This document shows, piece by piece, positions 7,116-14,862 of a stretch of 21,749 bases of DNA (its first letter is position 1; every line of letters begins with the position of its first letter). The notes below the pieces were generated by a model. It saw only the letters and a program-made list of their open reading frames with translations, was not told where the DNA came from and made no database searches. The translations under genes and the position numbers were made by a program. This DNA comes from an uncultured Erysipelotrichaceae bacterium (GTDB lineage Bacteria > Bacillota_I > Bacilli_A > Erysipelotrichales > Erysipelotrichaceae), in the NCBI GenBank assembly GCA_934699415.1, contig CAKUWO010000019.1, forward strand, positions 1-21,749. The letters are read 5' to 3'.

Positions 7116-7864
7116 GTATTATCTCAGTTAAAGATATGTGCTTGTGGTATGGTGAACAACAAGCACTTAAAAATATAAATATTGAAATACCTGAAAAAAG
7201 TATTACTGCTTTTATTGGTCCTTCAGGATGTGGTAAATCAACATTTCTAAAAACCCTTAATCGCATGAATGATTTAATCGCTAATGTCAAAATAAGTGGT
7301 GATATAAGATATGAAGGTAAAGATATTTTTGCTTCAGATGTTGATGTTAATAATTTAAGAAAAGAAATTGGTATGGTTTTTCAAAAACCAAACCCTTTTC
7401 CGATGAGCATATATGATAATGTTGCTTATGGGCCAAGATGCCATGGTGTTACTAATAAAGTAGAACTTGATGAGATTGTTGAAAAAGCTTTAAAAGATGC
7501 AGCTATTTGGGATGAAGTAAAAGATCGTCTAAAGAAAAATGCTTTAGGAATGTCCGGTGGTCAACAACAACGTTTATGTATCGCAAGAGCTTTAGCAGTT
7601 GAGCCTAAGATTTTATTGATGGATGAGCCAACAAGTGCTTTGGATCCCATTTCAACATCACGTATTGAAGAATTAGTAATGGAGCTAAAAGAAAAATATA
7701 CGATTGTGATGGTAACTCATAATATGCAACAAGCTGTTCGTGTATCTGATTACACTGCTTTCTTCTTGCTTGGAGAACTTGTGGAATATGGTAAGACTGA
7801 TGATATTTTTTCGTCACCAAAAGATAAGCGAACTGAAGATTATATAACTGGAAGATTTGGTTGA
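7112..7864 (+). CDS. pstB: Phosphate ABC transporter ATPase PstB
   Basis: A 250-residue ATP-binding subunit that powers phosphate import through PstCA. Walker A GPSGCGKST is at residues 36-44, the Q-loop is in MVFQKPNPFPMSIYDNVAYG, the ABC signature is MSGGQQQRLCIARAL, and Walker B/D-loop is ILLMDEPTSALDP. The H-loop His is in MVTHNMQQAVRVSD. The FPMSIYDNVAYGPR segment is typical of PstB rather than other ABC ATPases. It overlaps pstA by 4 nt, and a GAGGAG over its own stop codon serves phoU. Confidence 0.98.
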   Translation: MSIISVKDMCLWYGEQQALKNINIEIPEKSITAFIGPSGCGKSTFLKTLNRMNDLIANVKISGDIRYEGKDIFASDVDVNNLRKEIGMVFQKPNPFPMSIYDNVAYGPRCHGVTNKVELDEIVEKALKDAAIWDEVKDRLKKNALGMSGGQQQRLCIARALAVEPKILLMDEPTSALDPISTSRIEELVMELKEKYTIVMVTHNMQQAVRVSDYTAFFLLGELVEYGKTDDIFSSPKDKRTEDYITGRFG

Positions 7865-7874
7865 GGAGATAATT

Positions 7875-8519
7875 ATGAGAAATCGTTTTGATGAACAATT
7901 ATTAAAACTTAATAAAGCCATTATTGAAATGGGGGCAATGTGTGAAGAAGCTATTACTAATACTAGTAAAGCTTTAATTGAAGGGGATCTTAAATTAGCT
8001 AGTGAAGTAATTGAAGATAGTAATGATATAGATCACTTGGAACATGATATCGAAACTCAATGCATGAAACTTCTTTTACATCAACAGCCAGTAGCTAAAG
8101 ATTTGCGTCTTATTTCTGCAGTCTTAAAAATGATTACTGATATGGAAAGAATTGGGGATCAAGCTGAAGATATTGCAGAAATTATTATCTATTTAAATGA
8201 TGATAGAGGAATTGATTTAGCTTTAATTAAAGAAATGGCAGATGCAACTATTAAGATGGTTACTTTAAGTATTGATTCTTTTATTAAGAAAGATGAAAGT
8301 TTAGCTCATGATGTTATAAGACAAGATGATATTGTTGATGACTATTTTATTAGAATAAAAAGTGCTTTAATTAAACTAATTAAAGATAATGCAATTGATG
8401 GCGAGTATGCTTTAGATTTATTAATGATATCTAAATATTATGAAAGAATTGGAGACCATGCTACCAATATTGCAGAATGGGTTATCTATTCAATTACTGG
8501 TATTCATAAGGAGGAATAG
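7875..8519 (+). CDS. phoU: Phosphate signalling regulator PhoU
   Basis: A 214-residue all-helical cytoplasmic protein with two PhoU repeats. The metal-cluster motifs DMERIGDQAEDIAE in the first repeat and YYERIGDHATNIAEW in the second are both intact. PhoU links the PstSCAB transporter to the PhoR kinase and keeps the Pho response off when phosphate is plentiful. The start at ATG 7875 follows a GAGGAG at 7863-7868 that overlaps the pstB stop. The gene lies between pstB and the regulator pair, the usual place for its role. Confidence 0.96.
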   Translation: MRNRFDEQLLKLNKAIIEMGAMCEEAITNTSKALIEGDLKLASEVIEDSNDIDHLEHDIETQCMKLLLHQQPVAKDLRLISAVLKMITDMERIGDQAEDIAEIIIYLNDDRGIDLALIKEMADATIKMVTLSIDSFIKKDESLAHDVIRQDDIVDDYFIRIKSALIKLIKDNAIDGEYALDLLMISKYYERIGDHATNIAEWVIYSITGIHKEE

Positions 8520-8521
8520 TC

Positions 8522-9187
8522 ATGATTTGGTATGTAGAGGATGATAGTGCAATTCGTGATATCGGAATGTATGCTTTAGACTCTGCAGGTTTTAAGACAA
8601 GAGGTTTTGAAGATGGTTTATCTTGTTATGAAGCATTAAAAAACGAAAAACCAGATTTGATTATTTTAGATGTTATGCTTCCTTTAATGGATGGTATTGA
8701 ATTGCTTACTAAAATTAGACAATCAATTGAATATCATGATATTCCTATCATTTTAGCTACAGCTAAAGGACAAGAATATGATCGTATTAGAGGCCTTGAT
8801 TTAGGAGCTGATGATTATATTGTTAAACCATTTAGTGTGATGGAAATGGTATCGCGTGTTAAAGCGATTTTAAGAAGAGTAGAGATTTCAACTAATAAAG
8901 AATTAAGATATATGAAATTAGTAATGAATCTTGATGCTCGTACTGTTTATATAAATAAGAAAGAGATTTTACTTACTTATAAAGAATTTGAATTATTACA
9001 ATTATTTTTAACGAAACCATTTTATGTTTTTACAAGAGAACAATTATTTAATCAAGTATGGAAAATGGACTATATGGGTGATTCACGCACTTTAGATTCA
9101 CATATCCGTAATCTACGTCAAAAACTTGGTGATTATGGCAAGATGATTGAAACCGTACGTTATTATGGTTATCGTTGGGGGTCATAA
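8522..9187 (+). CDS. phoP: PhoP-like response regulator (OmpR/PhoB family)
   Basis: A 221-residue transcription factor. The receiver domain (about 1-115) has the acidic pocket Glu6-Asp7-Asp8, the phosphoacceptor Asp50 in IILDVMLPLMDG, Thr80 and Lys102 in DDYIVKPF. The winged-helix DNA-binding domain (about 125-221) has LTYKEFELLQLF, the recognition region DSRTLDSHIRNLRQKLG and the final wing YYGYRWG. Its place after phoU and directly before a PAS-type kinase makes it the phosphate-starvation regulator by context; the symbol phoP rests on that. It probably binds the repeats at 4421-4460. The ribosome binding site AAGGAGG is at 8508-8514. Confidence 0.88.
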   Translation: MIWYVEDDSAIRDIGMYALDSAGFKTRGFEDGLSCYEALKNEKPDLIILDVMLPLMDGIELLTKIRQSIEYHDIPIILATAKGQEYDRIRGLDLGADDYIVKPFSVMEMVSRVKAILRRVEISTNKELRYMKLVMNLDARTVYINKKEILLTYKEFELLQLFLTKPFYVFTREQLFNQVWKMDYMGDSRTLDSHIRNLRQKLGDYGKMIETVRYYGYRWGS

Positions 9188-9189
9188 AG

Positions 9190-10851
9190 ATGACTAATAG
9201 AATATTTAAGTCGATATTATTGACTGCTGTCGTAGTTCTTTTTAGTAGTATGATTATTTTTACTGCTGTTTTATATGATTACTACACTGGCATTCAAATA
9301 AATCAATTAAAAGATGAACTTAGTTTAGCTGCTAAGGGAGTAGAAAAAGTAGGCATTGATTATTTAAAAGATTTAGGGAAAGATGAATATCGTTTAACTT
9401 TAGTTAAAGCAGATGGTACGGTTTTATATGATAGTTATACCAATCCCTTAAATATGGAAAATCATGCTGATCGTAAAGAAATTGGTGAAGCTTTAGCATA
9501 TGGGAATGGTAGCAGTAGTCGTTATTCAATTACTTTAACCGAACAAACATTATATGAAGCTACGCGTTTAAATGATGGCACGGTATTGCGTATTTCAATT
9601 TCAACTGCAACGGTAGTATTGTTACTTTTGAGTATGATTCAACCGATTGTTATTATTTTGATCATAGCGATTATTTTATCGATAGTAATTGCTAAAATGA
9701 TGGCTAAACATATTGTTGAGCCTTTAAATAAGTTAGATCTTGAACATCCTTTAAATAATGATACTTATGAAGAATTATCCCCTTTATTGCATCGCATTAA
9801 TGTCCAACATAATGAAATTGATATTCAGATGCATGAATTAAAGAGAATGCGTGATGAATTTATTGATATTACTAATAATATGAAAGAGGTATTAATTGTT
9901 CTTGATAATGAAGATCATATTTTAGCTATTAATTCATCTGCAAAAGAATTATTTAAAATTAAAGAGGATTGTATTGGCAAAGATATCTTAACAATAGATC
10001 GTCATTATTTAATGCGTAATGGTTTAGATGAAGTTAAAGCAAAAAAACATGCAGCCTTTTCTTATAAGATTGATGATCATGATTATCAATTTGATTTAAA
10101 TCAAATCATTTCAAGTAGTCAAAAAGATGGTATTGTCATTTTAGCATATGATATTAGCGAACAAGTAAATGCTGAAAGAAATCGTCAAGAATTTACTGCT
10201 AATGTCTCACATGAATTAAAGACACCATTACAATCAATTATTGGTTCTGCTGAATTACTTGAAAATGGAATTGTGAAAGAAGAGGATGTAGCACGTTTTA
10301 CATCACATATTAGAGAAGAAGCTCAAAGATTAGTTTTGTTGATTGATGATATTATTGGCTTATCAGAAATAGATGAAGGTATTGATATGCCAAAAGAAGA
10401 TATTTCTTTAAAATCATTAACTGAAGATATCTTTAAAACTTTAAAAGATAGTGCTTCTAAGAAAAAGATTAATCTAAAACTTAATGGTGAAGCTAATTTA
10501 TATGGCGTTAAAAGACTATTATATGAAATTATTTACAATCTAGTTGATAATAGTATCAAATATGGTAAAGATGGTGGATATGTTGAAGTTGATATCCAAG
10601 AAAAAGAAGATGATATTATTTTAAAAGTTAAAGATAATGGTATTGGTATACCATCAACTGACTTAACTAAAGTTTTTGAAAGATTTTATCGTGTTGATAA
10701 GAGTCATTCTAAGAAATCGGGTGGTACTGGGCTTGGTTTATCAATTGTTAAAAGAGCTGTGCAATATCATCATGGTACCGTTGATATTGTTAGCGAAGTA
10801 GATAAAGGAACAACTATTACAATTAGTTTTAATAAAGAAGAATTAAAATAA
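9190..10851 (+). CDS. phoR: PhoR-like sensor histidine kinase
   Basis: A 553-residue membrane kinase. TM1 is about 8-30, an extracellular loop about 31-140, TM2 about 141-169, then a linker/HAMP-like segment and a PAS domain (about 230-325). In the HisKA domain, FTANVSHELKTPLQSI places the phosphorylated His at 341. The ATPase domain has the N box YNLVDNSIKYG (about 449-459), DNGIGIP (482-488) and GGTGLGLSI (511-519). All catalytic motifs are intact. I chose ATG 9190, 2 nt after the regulator stop, because MTNRIFKSILL starts the first membrane segment; an overlapping TTG at 9175 would add five residues. It should phosphorylate the upstream regulator when PhoU/Pst signals low phosphate. Confidence 0.88.
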   Translation: MTNRIFKSILLTAVVVLFSSMIIFTAVLYDYYTGIQINQLKDELSLAAKGVEKVGIDYLKDLGKDEYRLTLVKADGTVLYDSYTNPLNMENHADRKEIGEALAYGNGSSSRYSITLTEQTLYEATRLNDGTVLRISISTATVVLLLLSMIQPIVIILIIAIILSIVIAKMMAKHIVEPLNKLDLEHPLNNDTYEELSPLLHRINVQHNEIDIQMHELKRMRDEFIDITNNMKEVLIVLDNEDHILAINSSAKELFKIKEDCIGKDILTIDRHYLMRNGLDEVKAKKHAAFSYKIDDHDYQFDLNQIISSSQKDGIVILAYDISEQVNAERNRQEFTANVSHELKTPLQSIIGSAELLENGIVKEEDVARFTSHIREEAQRLVLLIDDIIGLSEIDEGIDMPKEDISLKSLTEDIFKTLKDSASKKKINLKLNGEANLYGVKRLLYEIIYNLVDNSIKYGKDGGYVEVDIQEKEDDIILKVKDNGIGIPSTDLTKVFERFYRVDKSHSKKSGGTGLGLSIVKRAVQYHHGTVDIVSEVDKGTTITISFNKEELK

Positions 10852-10853
10852 TT

Positions 10854-10888
10854 AGTGCTATTAGTTTACTGATAGCACTTTTATTAAT
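10854..10888 (+). terminator. Rho-independent terminator closing the pst-phoPR unit
   Basis: AGTGCTATTAG (10854-10864) pairs with CTGATAGCACT (10869-10879), 11 bp with one G-T wobble, around the loop TTTA. TTTATTAAT follows, 2 nt after the phoR stop codon. Confidence 0.85.
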
Positions 10889-10892
10889 CCTT

Positions 10893-10898
10893 TATAAT
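10893..10898 (+). promoter_or_regulatory. Candidate -10 box for the serpin gene
   Basis: A perfect TATAAT lies between the phoR terminator and the serpin gene, followed by AAGGAG at 10905-10910. No good -35 is visible at the right spacing; the best is a TGATAG inside the terminator stem. Confidence 0.45.
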
Positions 10899-10919
10899 AA
10901 ATATAAGGAGATAAGTATC

Positions 10920-12590
10920 ATGAAAAAAATAATAATTATTCTTTTAACTTTATTTGCTTTAGTTGGATGTAGTGGTCAAGAGGTATCTAATAACCAGCTA
11001 AATAAAACCAATGATGATATTCAAGCTTTAGATTTTAACTTTTTAAAACTTGAAAATAAAAAGAAGAATATTGTTTATTCTCCTTTGTCCATTAAATACT
11101 GTTTATCTATTTTAAAAGAAGGTGCCAGTGGTGATTCTTTTAAAGAATTAAATGAACTTTTAAACTCTTATAATCCTAAGGCTTATACCAATAGTGAGAA
11201 TCTTTCTTTGGCTAATATAGTAATGGTAAAAGATGATTTAAAGGATAATGTTAATGATGATTTTAAAAAAGTTATCAAAGATAAATATAATGCTGAAATT
11301 AAATTAGATTCTTTTAAAGATCCTAAAGATATCAATAAATGGATAGCTGATAATACTTTTGATATGATTAAAAACTATTTCGATAGATTTGATGGTCAAT
11401 TACAATTTATGATAATTAACGCTTTAGCTGTTGATATGGAATGGATAAATAAAATACAAAACTTTTATATATATTCACCAGATCATGAACAATATCATGT
11501 ATATATTGATGATTATTCTGAAGATTATTGTCCTATTATAAAATTCAACGGCTCTGAAGTTAAAGCCACAAAATTTGTAGCAATAGCTGATAAATATAAT
11601 ATTATTAAAGACTTAGGTGAAGATAATATTAGAAAGACTGTTGGTGATGATTTAAGAAAAGAATTAAATGATAGTGAATCATTTGTTTATGATGATTTAT
11701 CATCATGGTATGAAACGAGTGATATAGAAACGATTATTAATATATATCTAGATAAATATGTAGAAGAAATTGCTGGAAACTATGGTCAATATCACCAATC
11801 AACCGATTTCTATTATTTTATTGATGATTCTATAAAAGTTTTTGCGAAAGATTTAAAAGAATATGATAATAGCCAATTTCAATTTCTGGCTATTATGCCT
11901 AAGAATAAAGAATTATCTTCATATATCAAAGCTATAGATCCTAAAGATATAAATGATATTATCAATAACTTAAAAAGCCCTACTTATGACGATTTTGAAG
12001 AAGGATATATAACAGAAATAGTTGGTCTATTTCCGACATTTTCAATTACCTATGATTTAGATTTAGATAATAATTTAAAAGAATTAGGCGTAAATAGTAT
12101 GTTTAATTCAAATAATGATTTTAATAAGATAGTTGGAAATCAAGATATTTTTATTGAAACAAAGCATAAGTCAACCTTTGAATTATCTAATGATGGTATT
12201 AAAGCATCTGCTGTAACTTCAGCTGGTGGCTTAGGTGCTGCAGGTGATTATGACTACATCTTTGATGTACCTGTTAAAACAATTGATTTAACATTCGATA
12301 AACCATTCTTATTTTTATTAAGAAATAAAGAAACTGGCGAAATATGGTTTGCTGGAACATTATATGAAGGTATTAAACCAAGCATTATATTATCGGTATT
12401 AGCAGATGATATAAGAATTAGAAAAGAACCTTCTCTTGAAGCTATGAAAATAGCTAGTGCTCATAAATATGAAATTTTATATGGTAATGGCATTATTGTT
12501 CAAAAAGATGGTTACACTTGGTATGAATTAAAAGATGGTGGTTGGATTGCTGATAAAGATAATGAATGGTTATCTATTTACCAAAGATAA
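10920..12590 (+). CDS. Lipoprotein serpin with C-terminal SH3-like domain
   Basis: A 556-residue surface lipoprotein. The signal ends in LVGC with Cys17 lipidated. The serpin fold starts near residue 35, with NIVYSPLSIKYCLSILKEGA (50-69) and INALAVDMEW (166-174). A region of about 100 extra residues (about 185-295, rich in Tyr and Asp) sits between that strand and SIKVFAKDLKEYDNSQFQFLAIMPK. The reactive loop hinge is NDGIKASAV (424-432), then a Gly/Ala-rich stretch, and DLTFDKPFLFLLRNKETGEI closes the serpin. The loop is about 11 residues longer than in antitrypsin, and the hinge has Ile-Lys where Thr/Ser-Glu is usual. Residues about 488-556 look like a bacterial SH3 domain (IRIRKEPSLEAMKIA, WYELKDGGWIAD), which may bind the cell wall. 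The likely role is to inhibit host or bacterial serine proteases at the cell surface. The target and P1 residue cannot be told. Confidence 0.85.
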   Translation: MKKIIIILLTLFALVGCSGQEVSNNQLNKTNDDIQALDFNFLKLENKKKNIVYSPLSIKYCLSILKEGASGDSFKELNELLNSYNPKAYTNSENLSLANIVMVKDDLKDNVNDDFKKVIKDKYNAEIKLDSFKDPKDINKWIADNTFDMIKNYFDRFDGQLQFMIINALAVDMEWINKIQNFYIYSPDHEQYHVYIDDYSEDYCPIIKFNGSEVKATKFVAIADKYNIIKDLGEDNIRKTVGDDLRKELNDSESFVYDDLSSWYETSDIETIINIYLDKYVEEIAGNYGQYHQSTDFYYFIDDSIKVFAKDLKEYDNSQFQFLAIMPKNKELSSYIKAIDPKDINDIINNLKSPTYDDFEEGYITEIVGLFPTFSITYDLDLDNNLKELGVNSMFNSNNDFNKIVGNQDIFIETKHKSTFELSNDGIKASAVTSAGGLGAAGDYDYIFDVPVKTIDLTFDKPFLFLLRNKETGEIWFAGTLYEGIKPSIILSVLADDIRIRKEPSLEAMKIASAHKYEILYGNGIIVQKDGYTWYELKDGGWIADKDNEWLSIYQR

Positions 12591-12622
12591 TATTAAATAA
12601 TATTTGTTAAACTTATAAAAGA

Positions 12623-12628
12623 TATAAT
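12623..12628 (+). promoter_or_regulatory. Candidate -10 box for the alcohol dehydrogenase gene
   Basis: A perfect TATAAT 21 bp before the start codon in the AT-rich gap after the serpin. The TTGTTA at 12604-12609 is only 13 bp away, too close for a standard -35, so the promoter is tentative. Confidence 0.4.
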
Positions 12629-12649
12629 TTTAAGTTAAGAAAGGTGAAT

Positions 12650-13684
12650 ATGAAAGCATATACATATATTGAAAAAGGCAAATTTAAACTAATGGAAAAG
12701 CCCAAACCTACCATTATTGATGAGCGTGATGCGATAGTTAAAGTTACTTTAGCTAGTATTTGTTCAAGCGATTTGCATATTAAATATGGTAGTGTACCAA
12801 GGGCTGTTATTGGAAGCACCATTGGACATGAAATGGTGGGCATAGTAGAAGAGGTTGGTAGTGCAATTACCAATGTGAAAAAAGGAGATCGTGTCACTGT
12901 TAATGTTGAAACATATTGCGGTGAATGTTACTTCTGCAAGAAAGGCTATGTCAATAACTGCACGGATAAAAATGGTGGATGGGCTCTAGGTTGTCGTATT
13001 GATGGCGGACAAGCCGAATATGTAAGGGTACCTTTTGCAGATCAAGGATTAAATAAGATTAGCGATAATGTAACCGACCGTCAAGCTCTATTTGTTGGCG
13101 ATATTTTAGCTACCGGTTATTGGGCAACTAAAATATCTGATATTAGTGAAGATGATACAGTTTTAATTATTGGTGCTGGTCCTACAGGTATTTGCACTTT
13201 GCTTTGTGTTATGTTGAGACATCCTAAAAATATTATTATTTGTGAAAAGGATAATGAGCGCATTGCTTTTATTAATAAATATTATCCCGATGTTTTAACT
13301 GTTACTCCTGATAAATGTTTTGATTATGTTAATGAAATTAGTGAACATGGTGGAGCTGATGTGGTATTTGAAGTAGCTGGTGCCTCTTCAACATTTGAAT
13401 TAGCTTATAAGTGTGCTCGTCCTAATGCGATTGTTACAGTTGTTGCCTTATATGATAAGGCTCAAGTATTGCCATTACCTGATATGTATGGCAAGAATTT
13501 AACTTTTAAATTCGGTGGTGTTGATGGTTGTGATTGTGAAGAAATATTAAGATTAATTGCTGAAGGTAAGATTGATACTGAAGCTTTAATTACTCATACT
13601 TATCCTCTTTCGAAAATTGAAGAAGGTTATAAATTATTTGAACAGCGTGAAGATGGCGTAATTAAAGTAGCTATTGAATGTTAG
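12650..13684 (+). CDS. Zinc-dependent alcohol dehydrogenase (MDR superfamily)
   Basis: A 344-residue medium-chain dehydrogenase that oxidises or reduces a small alcohol/aldehyde or ketone with a nicotinamide cofactor. The catalytic zinc ligands are Cys38 (ICSSD), His60-Glu61 (GHE) and Asp151 (VGDILATGY), the Cys-His-Asp arrangement of the thermophilic secondary alcohol dehydrogenases. The structural zinc Cys are 90, 93, 96 and 104. The Rossmann motif is IIGAGPTG (about 173-180). The second strand ends in an acidic Glu (IICEK), which favours NAD over NADP. ATG 12650 is chosen after AAGAAAGG (12637-12644); a GTG at 12644 overlaps that site. The substrate is not predictable; a secondary alcohol or butanediol-type compound is plausible. 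TraX-like and zinc-ribbon genes follow. Confidence 0.9.
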   Translation: MKAYTYIEKGKFKLMEKPKPTIIDERDAIVKVTLASICSSDLHIKYGSVPRAVIGSTIGHEMVGIVEEVGSAITNVKKGDRVTVNVETYCGECYFCKKGYVNNCTDKNGGWALGCRIDGGQAEYVRVPFADQGLNKISDNVTDRQALFVGDILATGYWATKISDISEDDTVLIIGAGPTGICTLLCVMLRHPKNIIICEKDNERIAFINKYYPDVLTVTPDKCFDYVNEISEHGGADVVFEVAGASSTFELAYKCARPNAIVTVVALYDKAQVLPLPDMYGKNLTFKFGGVDGCDCEEILRLIAEGKIDTEALITHTYPLSKIEEGYKLFEQREDGVIKVAIEC

Positions 13685-13693
13685 AGGTTTAAG

Positions 13694-14434
13694 ATGACTA
13701 ATAAATTTAATATCAGTGCTTTTACTTTACACATTTTAGCGATGTTTTTAATGCTTCTAGATCATTTATGGGCTACATTATTGCCAGCTCAAGAATGGAT
13801 GACATGTTTAGGACGTATCGCTTTTCCGATTTTCGCTTTTATGACTGTTGAAGGCTATTTTCATACTCATAATTTAAAGAAATATCTATTAAGATTATTT
13901 ATTTGTGCCTTAATATCAGAAATACCATTTGATTTAATGAGCAATGGCTTATTATTTTATCCTTATCATCAAAATGTAATATGGACTTTTATAATTGGTT
14001 TAATAGGCATTTATTTAATGGAATTAGCTAAGAAGAAAGATCGTACTACTTATTATCTAAGCTGTCTTTTAGTGGTTATTTTTGGCTTTTTATTAGGCAT
14101 GCTTACTATGGTTGATTATTATGGTCCTGGTGTTTTAACAATCTTTATCTTTTATTTCTTTAGAGCTAGAAAGTGGTGGTGTTATTTAGGGCAATTTGTT
14201 GGTTTATGGTTTATTAATATCGAATTGCTTGGTGGTTTATTCTATCCTGTTGAATTGCTTGGATACGAGCTTGAAATTGTACAGCAAGGTTTCGCTTTAT
14301 TAGCTTTAATTCCTATTTGGTTATATAAGGGTAGACAAGGATATCATAGTAAAACCTTTAAATATATTTGTTATGGCTTTTATCCGGCTCATATGTTTAT
14401 TATTTGGCTTATCTTGAGCTTTGTGACAAAATAA
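13694..14434 (+). CDS. TraX family membrane protein
   Basis: A 246-residue, multi-pass membrane protein. It has the TraX family pattern: an N-terminal FTLHILAMFLMLLDHLWATL segment, GRIAFPIFAFMTVEGYFHT, then LLRLFICALISEIPFDL. About seven further hydrophobic stretches reach the C-terminus. TraX was first described as the F-pilin N-acetylating protein, but chromosomal relatives in Firmicutes are not tied to conjugation and are thought to be acyltransferases. No conjugation genes are near it. It begins 9 nt after the dehydrogenase stop and is probably co-transcribed with it. Confidence 0.88.
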   Translation: MTNKFNISAFTLHILAMFLMLLDHLWATLLPAQEWMTCLGRIAFPIFAFMTVEGYFHTHNLKKYLLRLFICALISEIPFDLMSNGLLFYPYHQNVIWTFIIGLIGIYLMELAKKKDRTTYYLSCLLVVIFGFLLGMLTMVDYYGPGVLTIFIFYFFRARKWWCYLGQFVGLWFINIELLGGLFYPVELLGYELEIVQQGFALLALIPIWLYKGRQGYHSKTFKYICYGFYPAHMFIIWLILSFVTK

Positions 14435-14491
14435 ATTATTTAATAATCATTAAAATATGCTTTAATTAGTATATAAGAAGAGGTGAATTAT

Positions 14492-14800
14492 ATGAATATC
14501 ACTAAAATCACATGTCCTGCATGTAATGCATCGATTGAAGTTCAAGATAATGAAAAACGTATTAAATGTCCATATTGTGGAACAGTACTTAATATCGATA
14601 ATATTGACAATGAAACTCGTGACATGAAAAAAGAATTGACCAAGATTGTTTTAGAAGAAACTAAGAGGGCTCAAAAGACTAGCCGTATTGGTGAAGTTAT
14701 TTTCTGGATTATCTTTGCATTTGTTGCTGTCTTTTTCATCTTTACCTTTATTAGAATGGTCAAGATGCAATCAATGTTTTATTCTTTCTTTTGGCATTAA
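14492..14800 (+). CDS. Small zinc-ribbon membrane protein
   Basis: A 102-residue protein with an N-terminal zinc ribbon, CPACNASIEV and later CPYCG, in the first 30 residues. A charged helix follows (about 40-66), then one strongly hydrophobic segment (about 69-90). The ribbon probably faces the cytoplasm. ATG 14492 is preferred over a GTG at 14483 because AGAAGAGG (14477-14484) is well spaced for the ATG. It has a 57-nt gap before it and its own terminator, so it may be a single-gene unit or the end of the preceding one. I do not recognise a function. Confidence 0.75.
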   Translation: MNITKITCPACNASIEVQDNEKRIKCPYCGTVLNIDNIDNETRDMKKELTKIVLEETKRAQKTSRIGEVIFWIIFAFVAVFFIFTFIRMVKMQSMFYSFFWH

Positions 14801-14823
14801 GCATCCTCAAGGGATGCTTTTTA
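14799..14823 (+). terminator. Rho-independent terminator overlapping the zinc-ribbon gene stop
   Basis: AAGCATCC (14799-14806) and GGATGCTT (14812-14819) form a perfect 8-bp stem around TCAAG, with a run of five T at 14818-14822. The stem starts inside the stop codon. Confidence 0.88.
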
Positions 14824-14850
14824 TATAAAAAGTCATAGATAAAAATAATG

Positions 14851-14856
14851 TATAAT
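14851..14856 (+). promoter_or_regulatory. -10 box placing the dnaE transcript start at its ATG
   Basis: A perfect TATAAT ends 6 nt before the dnaE ATG at 14863. Transcription usually begins about 7 nt after a -10 box, so the first base of the mRNA would be the A of the start codon. No Shine-Dalgarno sequence precedes the ATG (only AATTGATTT). No strong -35 was found. Confidence 0.55.
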
Positions 14857-14862
14857 TGATTT

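Noticed and set aside
12588..12610. AT-rich dyad after the serpin as a terminator
   Set aside because: The short stem is entirely A/T, with no T tract after it; too weak to call.
12613..12897. Minus-strand frame opposite the alcohol dehydrogenase start
   Set aside because: It has no ribosome site or known family, and covers the conserved zinc-binding part of the dehydrogenase.
13694..14434. TraX as evidence of a conjugative element
   Set aside because: No pilus, relaxase or coupling-protein genes are nearby, and chromosomal TraX-like genes are common in Firmicutes.
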